Assembly (NCBI RefSeq): GCF_026151205.1
Contig: NC_087078.1
Coordinates: 2,880,175 to 2,942,174, forward strand
Length of the DNA stretch: 62,000 nucleotides
Source: Bolinopsis microptera
Lineage: Eukaryota; Ctenophora; Tentaculata; Lobata; Bolinopsidae
Direction of reading: 5' to 3'
The notes under the pieces are model-generated. The model was not told the origin of the DNA. It worked only from the letters and a program-made list of their open reading frames with translations, and did no database searches. The position numbers and the translations under genes were made by a program. The number at the start of each line of letters is the position of its first letter. Within the stretch, counting starts at the first letter, position 1. Shown here piece by piece: positions 41,301 to 53,700 of this stretch.

Positions 41301-41851
41301 TAGCCGTCTCATAACCTAGAAATAGTGCTCAGAGCTGGTTTTGTGGTTAAGTTTTGTAGTTGGAAAGTGTTTTTAATGTAGAGTACTGGGAGCTCTGAGG
41401 ATTTATTATTCGCATCATTTAGCCGTCTCATAACCTAGAAATAGTGCTCAGAGCTGGTTTTGTGGTTAAGTTTTGTAGTTGGAAAGTGTTTTTAATGTAG
41501 AGTACTGGGAGATCTGAGGATTTATTATTCGCATCATTTAGCCGTCTCATAACCTAGAAATAGTGCTCAGAGCTGGTTTTGTGGTTAAGTTTTGTAGTTG
41601 GAAAGTGTTTTTAATGTAGAGTACTGGGAGATCTGAGGATTTATTATTCGTATCATTTAGCCGTCTCATAACCTAGAAATAGTGCTCAGAGCTGGTTTTG
41701 TGGTTAAGTTTTGTAGTTGGAAAGTGTTTTTAATGTAGAGTACTGGGAGATCTGAGGATTTATTATTCGTATCATTTAGCCGTCTCATAACCTAGAAATA
41801 GTGCTCAGAGCTGGTTTTGTGGTTAAGTTTTGTAGTTGGAAAGTGTCTTTA
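38395..41851 (+). repeat. 119-bp satellite, about 24 monomers
   Basis: Each monomer carries AGTACTGGGAGCTCTGAGGA, TTTAGCCGTCTCATAACC and GTGCTCAGAGCTGG. AGTACTGGGA recurs exactly every 119 bp (38501, 38620, 38739 and on). Two types alternate: GAGCTCT with ATAATTGGC, and GAGATCT with TTATTCGC. One hAT MITE interrupts the array. The last unit runs straight into the dispersed repeat copy at 41797-42258. Confidence 0.97.
38854..39465 (+). mobile_element. hAT-type MITE inserted in the satellite
   Basis: Ends are CAGGGATGTAGCCAGG and CCTGGCTACGTGCCTG, imperfect inverted repeats. TTTTTAAT is duplicated on both sides (38846-38853 and 39466-39473). An 8-bp duplication and CAGGG ends fit hAT. The left subterminal part holds GC-rich palindromes (GGGGGCGCAGCCCCC and relatives, 38960-39035) and GCGAGCGAAGCGAGC. 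No transposase. The frame starting at 38836 is chance. Confidence 0.92.
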
Positions 41852-42258
41852 ATGACGTGTTCGGTGTTTTATAACTCCCGACATGGCTGCAAAACAGTCT
41901 CCCTTAACTCTTAAGAACACTTTCGCACTGTTAATACAAATTATCATTTACGATCGTTGTTCTACCAATCTGCCTTAATAAATTCGTTCATAAATTCATA
42001 CACTGTAAGTGTAGACTGTAGTATTAGTGCCGTACATAAACATTTGATTAGCAATTTACTGGGCATGCGACTTAATTGTGCCATGATGTTGATAGTTGCC
42101 AAATTTCGGTAACAAATTAGGACTTAATTTGAGTTTACTGCACGCGCGATGAATAATTTGTGTTTATAGAGATCTGCGGCGCGTTATCAGGTTAACCAAT
42201 GAAATCACGGCGTTTTCGTCACGTGACAGTCGACTGTAGAGTGATTAATTATCATCCC
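41797..42258 (+). mobile_element. Dispersed repeat, copy joined to the satellite
   Basis: Reverse complement of 33726-34175, ending in TCGACTGTAGAGTG (42230-42243) and ATTAATTATCATCC. Its left side is the last 119-bp monomer, while in the other copy only a 57-bp monomer piece sits at that position. No second CACTCTACAGTCGA terminus was found left of the array. Confidence 0.85.
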
Positions 42259-44927
42259 ACTTTTTAGCCATGCCAATTTCAAATTGAAGGTTTATAACCT
42301 ACCAAGACGCGCGCTGAATTAGACGCGTCGACAGTCTTTAATATTAAAAAATATTTTACGAATGTCACTCGTTCAATTTTAAATCTGCTCCTTTCTCCCC
42401 TTCAGGGTTCGAAGCAAAAATAATAGTTCGCGCGGCGCGTCAAAGCCCCTAAAACTCAAACTCCCACTCGGCTGATTACATGTACATAATATATAAATAT
42501 GTAAACGTAGTATGCGAACAACTTATACTTATATTAGTAGAAAGCTACTTTTATATTATTGAATTGGTAAACATATTTAAAAATCGATTGCACGTATTAT
42601 TTTTACCACAATTACGATTTAATTGGATTTGCTTTATTCAAACGTTAATTAGTCTTAAATTCAAACAATTAAGTTTGTATTTGGAGGAGTGAGTGCTTAG
42701 GACGTTGCTGGTTCGAGGCGCCGCGCGAATTCGTAAAAAAGTTGTGTGTCAGATTTTTTAGTGCAGTTACATGTTCTTGCGAGGATCGAGCGCTATTGCA
42801 ATATCTTTCATATTTGGTTTTAGACGGTTTTGAAAATTATCACTGAAGCTTGAATCAAAATCAAACGTCAATTTTGAAATATTTGTGTAAGCCTGTACTT
42901 ATTGATTAACTAAAATTAATCGGTATTGCCTTTTTACTGGGAATTTAGTTTGGATCGTTTTTCCAAACTCGGTAATTAGGTGTTCCATCTTCACTTACAG
43001 TTTATTTCAATGTTACATACGATTAATTGTTTATGCTTACCCTTTGATTGGTCTTGTTTGACTTTTGATTAAATGATACATGTCGGCTTGTGACTTGTCG
43101 TCCAGAATATACATTAACAAATTGAGGTTACCCAAACATATAATTATGCTGGAGTTGCTTTGAATATGGTGTCAAGGATAACACTGAAATATCAGCCTTA
43201 AACAGGCAAGATACTTTGTTATTTTTTCCCGATGCATGACTCATTATCATATTATATCATAAAATAAAACACACGGCACTCAATTTAATTTTTGATAATT
43301 AGCAGCCAGCCCTTTTATTTTGGAAGTTAGTTTTAAAGTCGTTAGGAATTTTTCGTGTGGTACTGTGTATGATGTTTATAATGGGAGATGGGACTGATCC
43401 TGATAACATTACATGAATAGAATTAGGAAATTGTAAGATGCGCAATGAGCCATGGGCTGTTATCAGTAGGGTGGCAGTGAAATAGTGATTCAACAGTTTG
43501 CATAAATAGATAAGAAATTCTCTTGGATCCGATGATCTCTCTTTTACAGATAATTATGGTTTTGATATGATTTGATTTAAATTCTCAGGCTACTAATTAT
43601 TGTCAGGCTATTATTTCTTGTTTCATTGATTTATATAGCATACATATAGAGCTGAAAGCTTCTTCAGCTGAGTAATATTGCATTCATGACCATCAATGAA
43701 GTGTGGCTAGTAGTCACTTTTCTCTACCTCAAATCAAAACGTTTATCTGTTATTTTCTGTAACTCGGATTCTGCTCAAACTTGTTTTCTAAAAGCAGAAT
43801 ACATGTCAAAGACCAGTAGTCTGGTCTTAATTGCGATTATACTTATATACTTATACACTTATATATAAATTATTTAAGATATGTTTATTAGTGATCATAT
43901 GAGCCATATTTTGAAAGTTGGACCTTTTCTGAAACACAAACTCTAGGATAACTGCTCTAAATTTTAAGGGAGAATTACTGAGATTGAATTACCTGACCTG
44001 GCTTAGGCCCAAAAGGTGCACATGCGTAACTTTCTACCCAAACAAAGAATGTTATGAACAATACCCAATTGTGAGTTGTAATTATTAAAGTATTACACCA
44101 GAATGTTCATTATATGTGTCCTTAAACATTTCAATTTGTAAATTCTAGTTGGCAGCCACATAATTCACAACAATTACAGTAGTAAAGATGTAAGGATTGT
44201 AATAACTGAAAGAAAAGAAAGGGTTTAAACTGGCAAACGAGATGGAGAATTACTCTAAACCTCTGTCAATGAAGTTGTTCTCAACGTGGGAAGGAGAGCG
44301 CACTGCACCTCATTGTATACCTAGGTTTGTATACCCAGCTCCAGGTTTACTCAGGACTATTAATATCCTGGGATGCTAGATTTCAAGTTAACGTCAATAA
44401 ATCTATGAATCTGTCTAAAAACTTCTTTCCCTCAGAACTTGTACGTTTAAGCTACTGGAAGTGAAACTAGCAAAGCCGTTTGATACAGAGATCTCCAGTG
44501 TAACTATATGTGCTTCAATGAGTGTTGGGGTAGGTGCAGTATGTTTACGATAATGTCTTTGTAAAATTTTTATGCATGTTTATTGTTTATACATGTTTGT
44601 ATAAGTTTATAAAATGTTTACTACACTCTCTAAAAACTTTTATCCTAAGCCTGCTAGTTCTCAGTTGCAACTATCAAACATGTTCAAGTGTTGAGCATTA
44701 AATGTATGTAGAAGCTATACACCTTTGTAAGATGTGAGTTTTGCAGCAGTATTCGTTGCATTATGAATAACTACCATCATCTTATCTCCTCCTATGACCT
44801 AGGATGCTTGTTCATCTGGTTTCATTACTCATACATGATTTATGTTTAGTATCCATGGAAATCTTGGGCATCCATAATAAATAATGGGTTTCTCTGGATA
44901 GTAAGCAATATTCTGTCAAAAACCTCA
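42259..44927. other. Long AT-rich non-coding stretch
   Basis: I found no exon with matching splice sites, no inverted repeat and no array in these 2.7 kb. Short AT-driven frames (42480-42692, 43299-43493, 43686-43868) have no protein-like composition. Confidence 0.5.
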
Positions 44928-47900
44928 ATTTGGTCTCATACCATCCTCAGCTGAGTCAGTTAGCTGACTAATTGGTCACTGGGCAAATATTCCATCAAAT
45001 TTGTCAAAATTCTGTTCAGAAATCTTCGTATTTGAAAATGGGACAGAGATTGGAAAATATGAATTTTCGTTTTGTAAAGCTTTCTGTAGTAAGCTTCCTT
45101 GGACCGGAATCAAACTTCCAGCACATGAAATGTGTCATATGTCATCTATAGTTGACAAACTATTTGGTTTCTGGAGAAGAATTCGGTCAAAACTGTAAAA
45201 TTTCGGTCGGGGAAATTTCGTCTTCAAAAACTGAAAATGGGACAAGAAATGGGAGAATATGATTTTTTAGATTTGTCGGGGATTTTTACTTCCAGTACCT
45301 CAATTTGGTCTCATACCATCCTCAATTAGCTGACTTATTGGTCACTGGGCAAAAAAATCATCAAATCTGTCAAATTTAAGTCCAGAAATCTTCATATTTG
45401 AAAATGGGACAGAGATTGGAAATAATGTATTTTCGTTTTGTAAAGCTTTCTGTAGTAAGCTTCCTTGGACCGGAATCAAACTTCCAGCACTTTAAATGTG
45501 TCAAATGCCATCTATAGTTGACTAACTAATTGGTTTCTGGAGAAGAATTCGGTCAAAACTGTAAAATTTCGGTCGGGGAAATTTCGTCTTCAAAAACTGA
45601 AAATGGGACAAGAAATGGGAGAATATGATTTTTTAGATTTGTTGGGGATTTTTACTTCCAGTACCTCAATTTGGTCTCATACCATCCTCAATTAGCTAAC
45701 TAATTGGTCACTGGGCAAAAAAATCATCAAATCTGTCAAATTTAAGTCCAGAAATCTTCATATTTGAAAATGGGACAGAGATTGGAAAATATGTATTTTC
45801 GTTTTGTAAAGCTTTCTGTAGTAAGCTTCCTTGGACCGGAATCAAACTTCCAGCACTTCAAATGTGTCAAATGCCATCTATAGTTGACTAACTAATTGGT
45901 TTCTGGAGAAGAATTCGGTCAAAACTGTAAAATTTCGGTCGGGGAAATTTCGTGTTCAAAAACTGAAAATGGGACAAGAAATGGTAGAATATGATTTTTT
46001 AGATTTGTCGGGGATTTTTACTTCAAGTACCTCAATTTGGTCTCATACCATCCTCAATTATCTGACTAATTGGTCACTGGGCAAACATTCCATCAAATCT
46101 GTCAAATTTCTGTCCAGAAATCTTCATATTTGGAAATGGGACAGAGATTGGAAAATATGTATTTTCGTGCTGTAAAGCTTTCTGTAGTAAGCTTCCTTGG
46201 ACCGGAATCAAACTTCCAGCACTTTAAATGTGTCAAATGCCATCTATAGTTGACTAACTAATTGGTTTCTGGAGAAGAATTCGGTCAAAACTGTAAAATT
46301 TCGGTCGGGGAAATTTCGTCTTCAAAAACTGAAAATGGGACAAGAAATGGGAGAATATGATTTTTTAGATTTGTTGGGGATTTTTACTTCCAGTACCTCA
46401 ATTTGGTCTCATACCATCCTCAATTAGCTAACTAATTGGTCACTGGGCAAAAAAATCATCAAATCTGTCAAATTTAAGTCCAGAAATCTTCATATTTGAA
46501 AATGGGACAGAGATTGGAAAATATGTATTTTCGTTTTGTAAAGCTTTCTGTAGTAAGCTTCCTTGGACCGGAATCAAACTTCCAGCACTTCAAATGTGTC
46601 AAATGCCATCTATAGTTGACTAACTAATTGGTTTCTGGAGAAGAATTCGGTCAAAACTGTAAAATTTCGGTCGGGGAAATTTCGTGTTCAAAAACTGAAA
46701 ATGGGACAAGAAATGGTAGAATATGATTTTTTAGATTTGTCGGGGATTTTTACTTCAAGTACCTCAATTTGGTCTCATACCATCCTCAATTATCTGACTA
46801 ATTGGTCACTGGGCAAACATTCCATCAAATCTGTCAAATTTCTGTCCAGAAATCTTCATATTTGGAAATGGGACAGAGATTGGAAAATATGTATTTTCGT
46901 TTTGTAAAGCTTTCTGTAGTAAGCTTCCTTGGACCGGAATCAAACTTCCAGCACTTCAAATGTGTCAAATGCCATCTATAGTTGACTAACTAATTGGTTT
47001 CTGGAGAAGAATTCGGTCAAAACTGTAAAATTTCGGTCGGGGAAATTTCGTGTTCAAAAACTGAAAATGGGACAAGAAATGGTAGAATATGATTTTTTAG
47101 ATTTGTCGGGGATTTTTACTTCAAGTACCTCAATTTGGTCTCATACCATCCTCAATTATCTGACTAATTGGTCACTGGGCAAACATTCCATCAAATCTGT
47201 CAAATTTCTGTCCAGAAATCTTCATATTTGGAAATGGGACAGAGATTGGAAAATATGTATTTTCGTGCTGTAAAGCTTTCTGTAGTAAGCTTCCTTGGAC
47301 CGGAATCAAACTTCCAGCACTTTAAATGTGTCAAATGCCATCTATAGTTGACTAACTAATTGGTTTCTGGAGAAGAATTCGGTCAAAACTGTAAAATTTC
47401 GGTCGGGGAAATTTCGTCTTCAAAAACTGAAAATGGGACAAGAAATGGGAGAATATGATTTTTTAGATTTGTTGGGGATTTTTACTTCCAGTACCTCAAT
47501 TTGGTCTCATACCATCCTCAATTAGCTAACTAATTGGTCACTGGGCAAAAAAATCATCAAATCTGTCAAATTTAAGTCCAGAAATCTTCATATTTGAAAA
47601 TGGGACAGAGATTGGAAAATATGTATTTTCGTTTTGTAAAGCTTTCTGTAGTAAGCTTCCTTGGACCGGAATCAAACTTCCAGCACTTCAAATGTGTCAA
47701 ATGCCATCTATAGTTGACTAACTAATTGGTTTCTGGAGAAGAATTCGGTCAAAACTGTAAAATTTCGGTCGGGGAAATTTCGTGTTCAAAAACTGAAAAT
47801 GGGACAAGAAATGGTAGAATATGATTTTTTAGATTTGTCGGGGATTTTTACTTCAAGTACCTCAATTTGGTCTCATACCATCCTCAATTATCTGACTAAT

Positions 47901-49075
47901 TGGTCACTGGGCAAACATTCCATCAAATCTGTCAAATTTCTGTCCAGAAATCTTCATATTTGGAAATGGGACAGAGATTGGAAAATATGTATTTTCGTTT
48001 TGTAAAGCTTTCTGTAGTAAGCTTCCTTGGACCGGAATCAAACTTCCAGCACTTCAAATGTGTCAAATGCCATCTATAGTTGACTAACTAATTGGTTTCT
48101 GGAGAAGAATTCGGTCAAAACTGTAAAATTTCGGTCGGGGAAATTTCGTGTTCAAAAACTGAAAATGGGACAAGAAATGGTAGAATATGATTTTTTAGAT
48201 TTGTCGGGGATTTTTACTTCAAGTACCTCAATTTGGTCTCATACCATCCTCAATTATCTGACTAATTGGTCACTGGGCAAACATTCCATCAAATCTGTCA
48301 AATTTCTGTCCAGAAATCTTCATATTTGGAAATGGGACAGAGATTGGAAAATATGTATTTTCGTGCTGTAAAGCTTTCTGTAGTAAGCTTCCTTGGACCG
48401 GAATCAAACTTCCAGCACTTCAAATGTGTCAAATGCCATCTATAGTTGACTAACTAATTGGTTTCTGGAGAAGAATTCGGTCAAAACTGTAAAATATCGG
48501 TCGGGGAAATTTCGTCTTCAAAAACTGAAAATGGGACAAGAAATGGGAGAATCTGATTTTTTAGATTTGTCGGGGATTTTTACTTCAAGTACCTCAATTT
48601 GGTCTCATACCATCCTCAATTAGCTGACTTATTGGTCACTGGGCAAAAAAATCATCAAATCTGTCAAATTTAAGTCCAGAAATCTTCATATTTGAAAATG
48701 GGACAGAGATTGGAAAATATGTATTTTCGTGCTGTAAAGCTTTCTGTAGTAAGCTTCCTTGGACCGGAATCAAACTTCCAGCACTTCAAATGTGTCAAAT
48801 GCCATCTATAGTTGACTAACTAATTGGTTTCTGGAGAAGAATTCGGTCAAAACTGTAAAATATCGGTCAGGGAAATTTCGTCTTCAAAAACTGAAAACGG
48901 GACAAGAAATGGGAGAATATTATTATTTAGATTAGTCGGGGATTTTTACTTCCAGTACCTCAATTTTGTCTCAAACCATCCTCAGTTATCTGACTAATTG
49001 GTCACTGGGCAAAAATTCCATCAAATCTGTCAAATTTCTGTTCAGATTTCTTTTAAAACAACTTGACAGACATTC
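44928..49075 (+). repeat. 366-bp satellite with 1,098-bp higher-order repeat
   Basis: About 11 monomers. Marker positions (start of a GGGACAAGAAATGGTAG variant) at 45969, 46701, 47067, 47799 and 48165 give spacings 732, 366, 732, 366, so the pattern repeats every three monomers. Each monomer is itself a diverged dimer: AAATGGGACAGAGATTGG and AAATGGGACAAGAAATGG recur 199 and 168 bp apart with similar surroundings. The identical 68-residue frames in five units are satellite translations. Confidence 0.96.
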
Positions 49076-49997
49076 TGAAAATGTTTATTGTAAAATTTTA
49101 CTATTAATTCTAATGCTCACAACGTTTTCCAGAACTTCAGAAGATCACTGAGAACGGATGAAATTTACCTCAACAATGGACTAGCAGAATTGGATTACTG
49201 CTTCTCATTTCAGGTCTTATACTCATTTAGTTGTACGTTTTAAAATTTGTTCACTGTATGCCTTATTCACGTTTTTACTTCGTATATATTCAAACGACCT
49301 TCATTTGCTTCACAGTTCTTTCAATCTAGCTTAATTTTAGGCGAATTGGTATACGCATCCAAAATTGCATACCTTCTACCACCATATTTCCCTTCGGCTG
49401 TTATGTGTTTTGTAACTTTTTTCGTAAGCGTTTTGCCATTCGAAAGAAGCAATCGCACATTAATAGATATTAGATATAGGCTAACTGACACTAGCTCAAG
49501 TACGTGTTATGATTACACACTGCACAGTGCACACATGATGTGTATTCTTATTGGGATAATCGTACTTTGATGAATCTTTTTCTTGTCGTGTCATTACTTG
49601 GGTGTAGAGTCGCTTAAATATTGTGAGCCAATAAACTGTTATTGTTTTAAAACTATATTTATTACTAAACGGGTCTATAATCTTTAAATAGTAATGTCAA
49701 TAAGTTGGCTGCATAAGTGAGGAAAAAACGTGTGGCAAAGGTGATTACTTATAGGAACAGTGAACATCTATGGAATAGTGGACTGTAAAGTGTACGTAAT
49801 CATGTCGGTTTAAAGTAAGCTTTAAAAAAGCAACATATAACGAGTTACTTTCAGTGACACTGACCACACTCTCATAAAACTATCACACATCACGGTATGT
49901 AATCACACATCACGGTATATAAACTGTCAGTAACCGTGTTTAAATACGAGAGGCCATAAAGTTACGGTGAAATTTGCTATACTTCTTATACACTATA
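49076..49997. other. Spacer right of the 366-bp satellite
   Basis: A 107-codon frame (49247-49570) is hydrophobic and unrecognised, with no splice context. CACATCACGGTATGTAAT is duplicated near 49890. I do not call a gene. Confidence 0.4.
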
Positions 49998-50424
49998 AGG
50001 CCCCATGTAGCCGGTGGCCCCGACATGATACGACATATCTCGACACGTCGGGGTTTGTCGGGATATGTCGGGGTTTGTCGGGGTGTGTCGGGGTTTGTCG
50101 GGGTTTGTCAGGGTTTGTCGGGATTCGTTAATAATGGATGAAAAGTGATTAGAAGTTGCCTAAAGAAGATTGATCAATGGCAGTCACGCGCTGTTGATTT
50201 TTAAAAATTTTTAAAAATTTTTTAAAAATTTAAAATTTTTTAGTTTTTAATTTTTTTAAAATTTTTAAATTTTTTAATAATAATAAACAGCAAATACAAC
50301 CAGTGTACCGCTGTCATGTAGCCGGTGGGCCCGACATGATACGACATATCTCGACACGTTGGGGTTTGTCGGGATATGTCGGGGTTTGTCGGGGTTTGTC
50401 GAGCCTGGAGGCTACATGGGGCCT
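49998..50424. mobile_element. MITE with AGGCCCCATGTAGCC termini
   Basis: Perfect 15-bp inverted ends (49998-50012 and 50410-50424) flanked by ACTATA on both sides (49992-49997 and 50425-50430). The interior has two blocks of GGGGTTTGTC decamers and a duplicated GACATGATACGACATATCTC. It also holds a low-complexity A/T stretch. No coding capacity. Confidence 0.85.
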
Positions 50425-50589
50425 ACTATAGTAGTTTGTATTCTTCTAATGGGAGTACACTAATTGGAGGCATTCAGGCACTGGCCCCTAAAATGAGAAA
50501 AACTTTCAAAATTACGTCATTTTTGGGTTAATTTTGGTTGACCAGATTTTAATTTCTGTTGATTTGTCTGCTATTACTGCTCTTGATAT

Positions 50590-50775
50590 GTTATCTTCAA
50601 GGGTATTTCATGGTTAGTTTATAATCATGACAAAGGTAACTGTATTGCTGCATACTCCATTGACCGTTTTGCTCTTCAGTATCCACATTATTTGAAGAGA
50701 GAGGAAAAACATATTAAAGCTGAAATTTTCAAAGGGAAGAGATTTCAGAAAAAAACTATCCTGGGAAAATTTTAA
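50590..50775 (+). pseudogene. Unidentified protein-like open stretch
   Basis: About 60 codons are open with a protein-like reading (GISWLVYNHDKGN, AAYSIDRFALQYPHYLK, then K-rich) ending as the corrupted satellite begins. The SWLVY start recalls zinc-finger/hAT-type transposase N-termini, but not enough to assign. Confidence 0.25.
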
Positions 50776-53700
50776 AATTGGGCTTCGGGCTATCCCCCTC
50801 GCCCCAAGTCCCTTTTAAATTTTAAATTTAATATTAACAAAACCCAAAAAGAGGGTTTTTTAAAAACCCCTTTTTCTTTCAGCGTAAATTTCCCCAAAGG
50901 CCCTAACAACTCATGAATTTTTACTTTCTTTTAAATTTCCCTAGTAAATTTTTAAATTTTCCCACTGAATTTTAATTTTTAAAAATCGCCCCGTCCCAAC
51001 AAAAAATTTAACCCCTAAAATATAATTTTTTTACATAAAAAACCTTTTTTTCAATTAAGCAATGTCCCCAGAAGAAAAAGGGTTAAAAAATTGTTTGCAA
51101 AAGGGGCCCTTTTCCCAATTGCCTTGCGTTCAAAACTCTCCCCAAAAACGAACAAAAAAACATGGCGTCTTAAAAATTTTTGGTTTTTTAAAATAAAATT
51201 TCCCCTCCCCTTACGTGGGGCGGTACGGAACAGTACCGGGGCGGAAATTCGAAATAAATCGAGCCCGCGGCCCCCCAAAAAATTGTTTAGGAGCACGTTT
51301 TTCCTTTAATTTTTTTTTAGTGGATTTGGATCTTTTTACCCCGTAGTTTTTTATTTCCGGGGGAAAGGGGGACAAATTTTTTGTTTTAAAAAAGGGTTTT
51401 TTGGCCCGTCCCAAAACCAACATAAAAATCAAAGTTTGACCTCTCAAACCCCCCGGGGGACTTCCCCGGGCCAAAGCCCTCCCAAAATGGGCCGAAAAAC
51501 CAGCTAAAACCAACCTTTAAAAAACTTTAAACCCCCGTTGGTTTATGTTTCCGGGTAGGGGGGAAAAGTTTTTTTTTTAAAAAAAGGGGGTGCCCCCCCA
51601 AACCAACATAAAAATCAATTTCGACCTCCCCAACCCACTCCGGGGCCAAATCCCGGGGCCACGCCCATTCCAAAATGACCGAAATCCACAAAAACCCCGA
51701 CTTTAAAAACTTTTAACCCCCGTAGTGCTTTTTTTGTTTCCGGGGGAGGTTTGGGGCCCTTTTTTAGTTTTAAAATGGGGCCCGCCCGTCCCCCAAACCC
51801 CCAAAAAATCAAGTTTCGACCCTCCAAACCCACTCGGGGGCCCCTCCCCGGGGGCCCCCCCCAACCCAAAATGGGCCCCAAATCCAGCCCAAATCCAGAA
51901 AATTTTTAAAAACTTTTTCCCCCCCTTTTTGCTTTTAAATTTTCCGGGGGAGGGGGGGACCAAGTTTTAGGGTTTTTTAAAAAGGGTTTTTTTGCCTGTC
52001 CCAAACCATCAAAAAACAAGTTTCGACCTACACCCACCGGGGCCCCTTTCCCCGGGGGACCCCTCCCCAAAAAACCCCAAATCCAGCTAAAATCCCGACT
52101 TTAAAAAAATTTTCCCCCCTTTGTGGTTTATGTTCCGGGGGAGGTTGGGGCATGTTTTTGTTTTAAAAAAGGCTTCTTCCTGTCCCAAAACCCAAACATT
52201 TAAAAACAAGTTTTTGACCTCTCAACCCACCGGGGAAATTTCCCCGGGGCCCCGCCCATTTCCCCAAAAAACCGAAATCCAGCAAATCCCCGACTTTTAA
52301 AATTTGTTACCCCTGAATGCTTTTTTATTTCCGGGGAAGGGGGGGCATGTTTTTTGTTTAAAAATTTTCTGCCAGTCCCAAACCATCAAAAAAACAAGTT
52401 TTTGACCTCTCAAAACCCCCTCCGGGGGCCCCTCCCCGGGGGCCCCGCCCTCCCAAAAAAAACCGAAAACCCCGCTAAAACCAACTTTAAAAAACTTTTA
52501 AACCCCCTTTGGCTTTTATGTTTTCCCTTTGGGGACATGGGTTTTTAGTTTAAAAATGGGTTTCTGCCTGTCCCCCAAAACCCTCCAAAAAAAAAACAAA
52601 TTTCCCACCTTCAACCCCCCTCGGCCACTCCCCGGGGCCACGCCCTTCCCCAAAAAGAACCCAAAAACCAGCTAAACCAACTTTTAAAAACTTTAAACCC
52701 CCGAATGCTTTTATTTCCCCCGGGGAGGTGGAAAATTTTTAGTTTAAAAAAAAGGGTTTTCCCCGTCCCAAACCATCCCAAAAAAAAATAAAGTTTCACC
52801 TCCAAACCCCCTCGGGGCCCCTCCCCCGGGGGCCCCGCCCCACCCAAAATGACCGAAATCCAAACTAAATCCAGCTTTTTAAAATTTTTTAAAACCCCCT
52901 TTGTGCTTTTATTTCCCGGGGGATTTGGGAAAATGGTTTTTGTTTAAAAAAAGGGTTCGCCGTCCCCAAAACCCTCATAAAAACAAGTTTGACCTCTCAA
53001 ACCCACTCGGGGAACTTCCCGGGGGCCCCCCCAAACCCAAAATACCGAAATCCAGCTAAAACCCAAATTTAAAATCTTTTCCCCCGTAAATGGGTTTTAT
53101 GTTCCGGGGGAGGGGGGACATGTTTTTTGTTTTTTAAAAAAGGTTTTTGCCCAAATCCAAACCAAACAAAAAAATCATGTTTCGACCTCTCAACCCACTC
53201 GGGCCACTCCCAGGGCCACGCCCATCCCAAAATGACCGAAATCCAGCTAAAATCCAGACTTTAAAATCTTTACCCCCTGTAGTGCTTTTATGTTCCGGGT
53301 GTAGGTGGGACATGTTTTAGTTTAAAAATGGCTTCTGCCTGTCCCAAACCATCATAAAAAATCAAGTTTCGACCTCTCAACCCACTCGGGCCACTCCCAG
53401 GGGCCACGCCCATCCCAAAATGACCGAAATCCAGCTAAATCCAGACTTTAAAATCTTACCCCTGTAGTGCTTTTATGTTCCGGGGTAGGTGGGACATGTT
53501 TTAGTTTAAAAATGGGGTTTTTTGGCCCCCAAACCATCAAAAAAATCAAGTTTTTGAAACCCCTTTAACCCCAAATTTGGGCCACACCCCGGGGCCACGC
53601 CCCTCCCAAAAGAAAAGAAATCCCCGCTAAACCCCAAATTTAAAAACTTTTTCCCCTGTATGCTTTTTTGTTTCCGGGGGGGTGGGAAAATGTTTTAAAT

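Noticed and set aside
38395-41851. CRISPR-like regular spacing of conserved blocks
   Set aside because: The whole 119-bp unit is conserved, with no unique spacers, and the context is animal nuclear DNA.
42480-42692. 70-residue frame rich in Ile, Leu and Tyr
   Set aside because: Typical chance frame in AT-rich DNA; no signal sequence pattern or motif.
45969-48371. Five identical 68-residue frames (MGQEMVEYDF...), looking like a gene family
   Set aside because: Each lies at the same place in a 366-bp satellite monomer; identity reflects the higher-order repeat, not coding constraint.
49247-49570. 107-residue hydrophobic plus-strand frame
   Set aside because: AT-rich, no homology recognised, no splice or promoter context.
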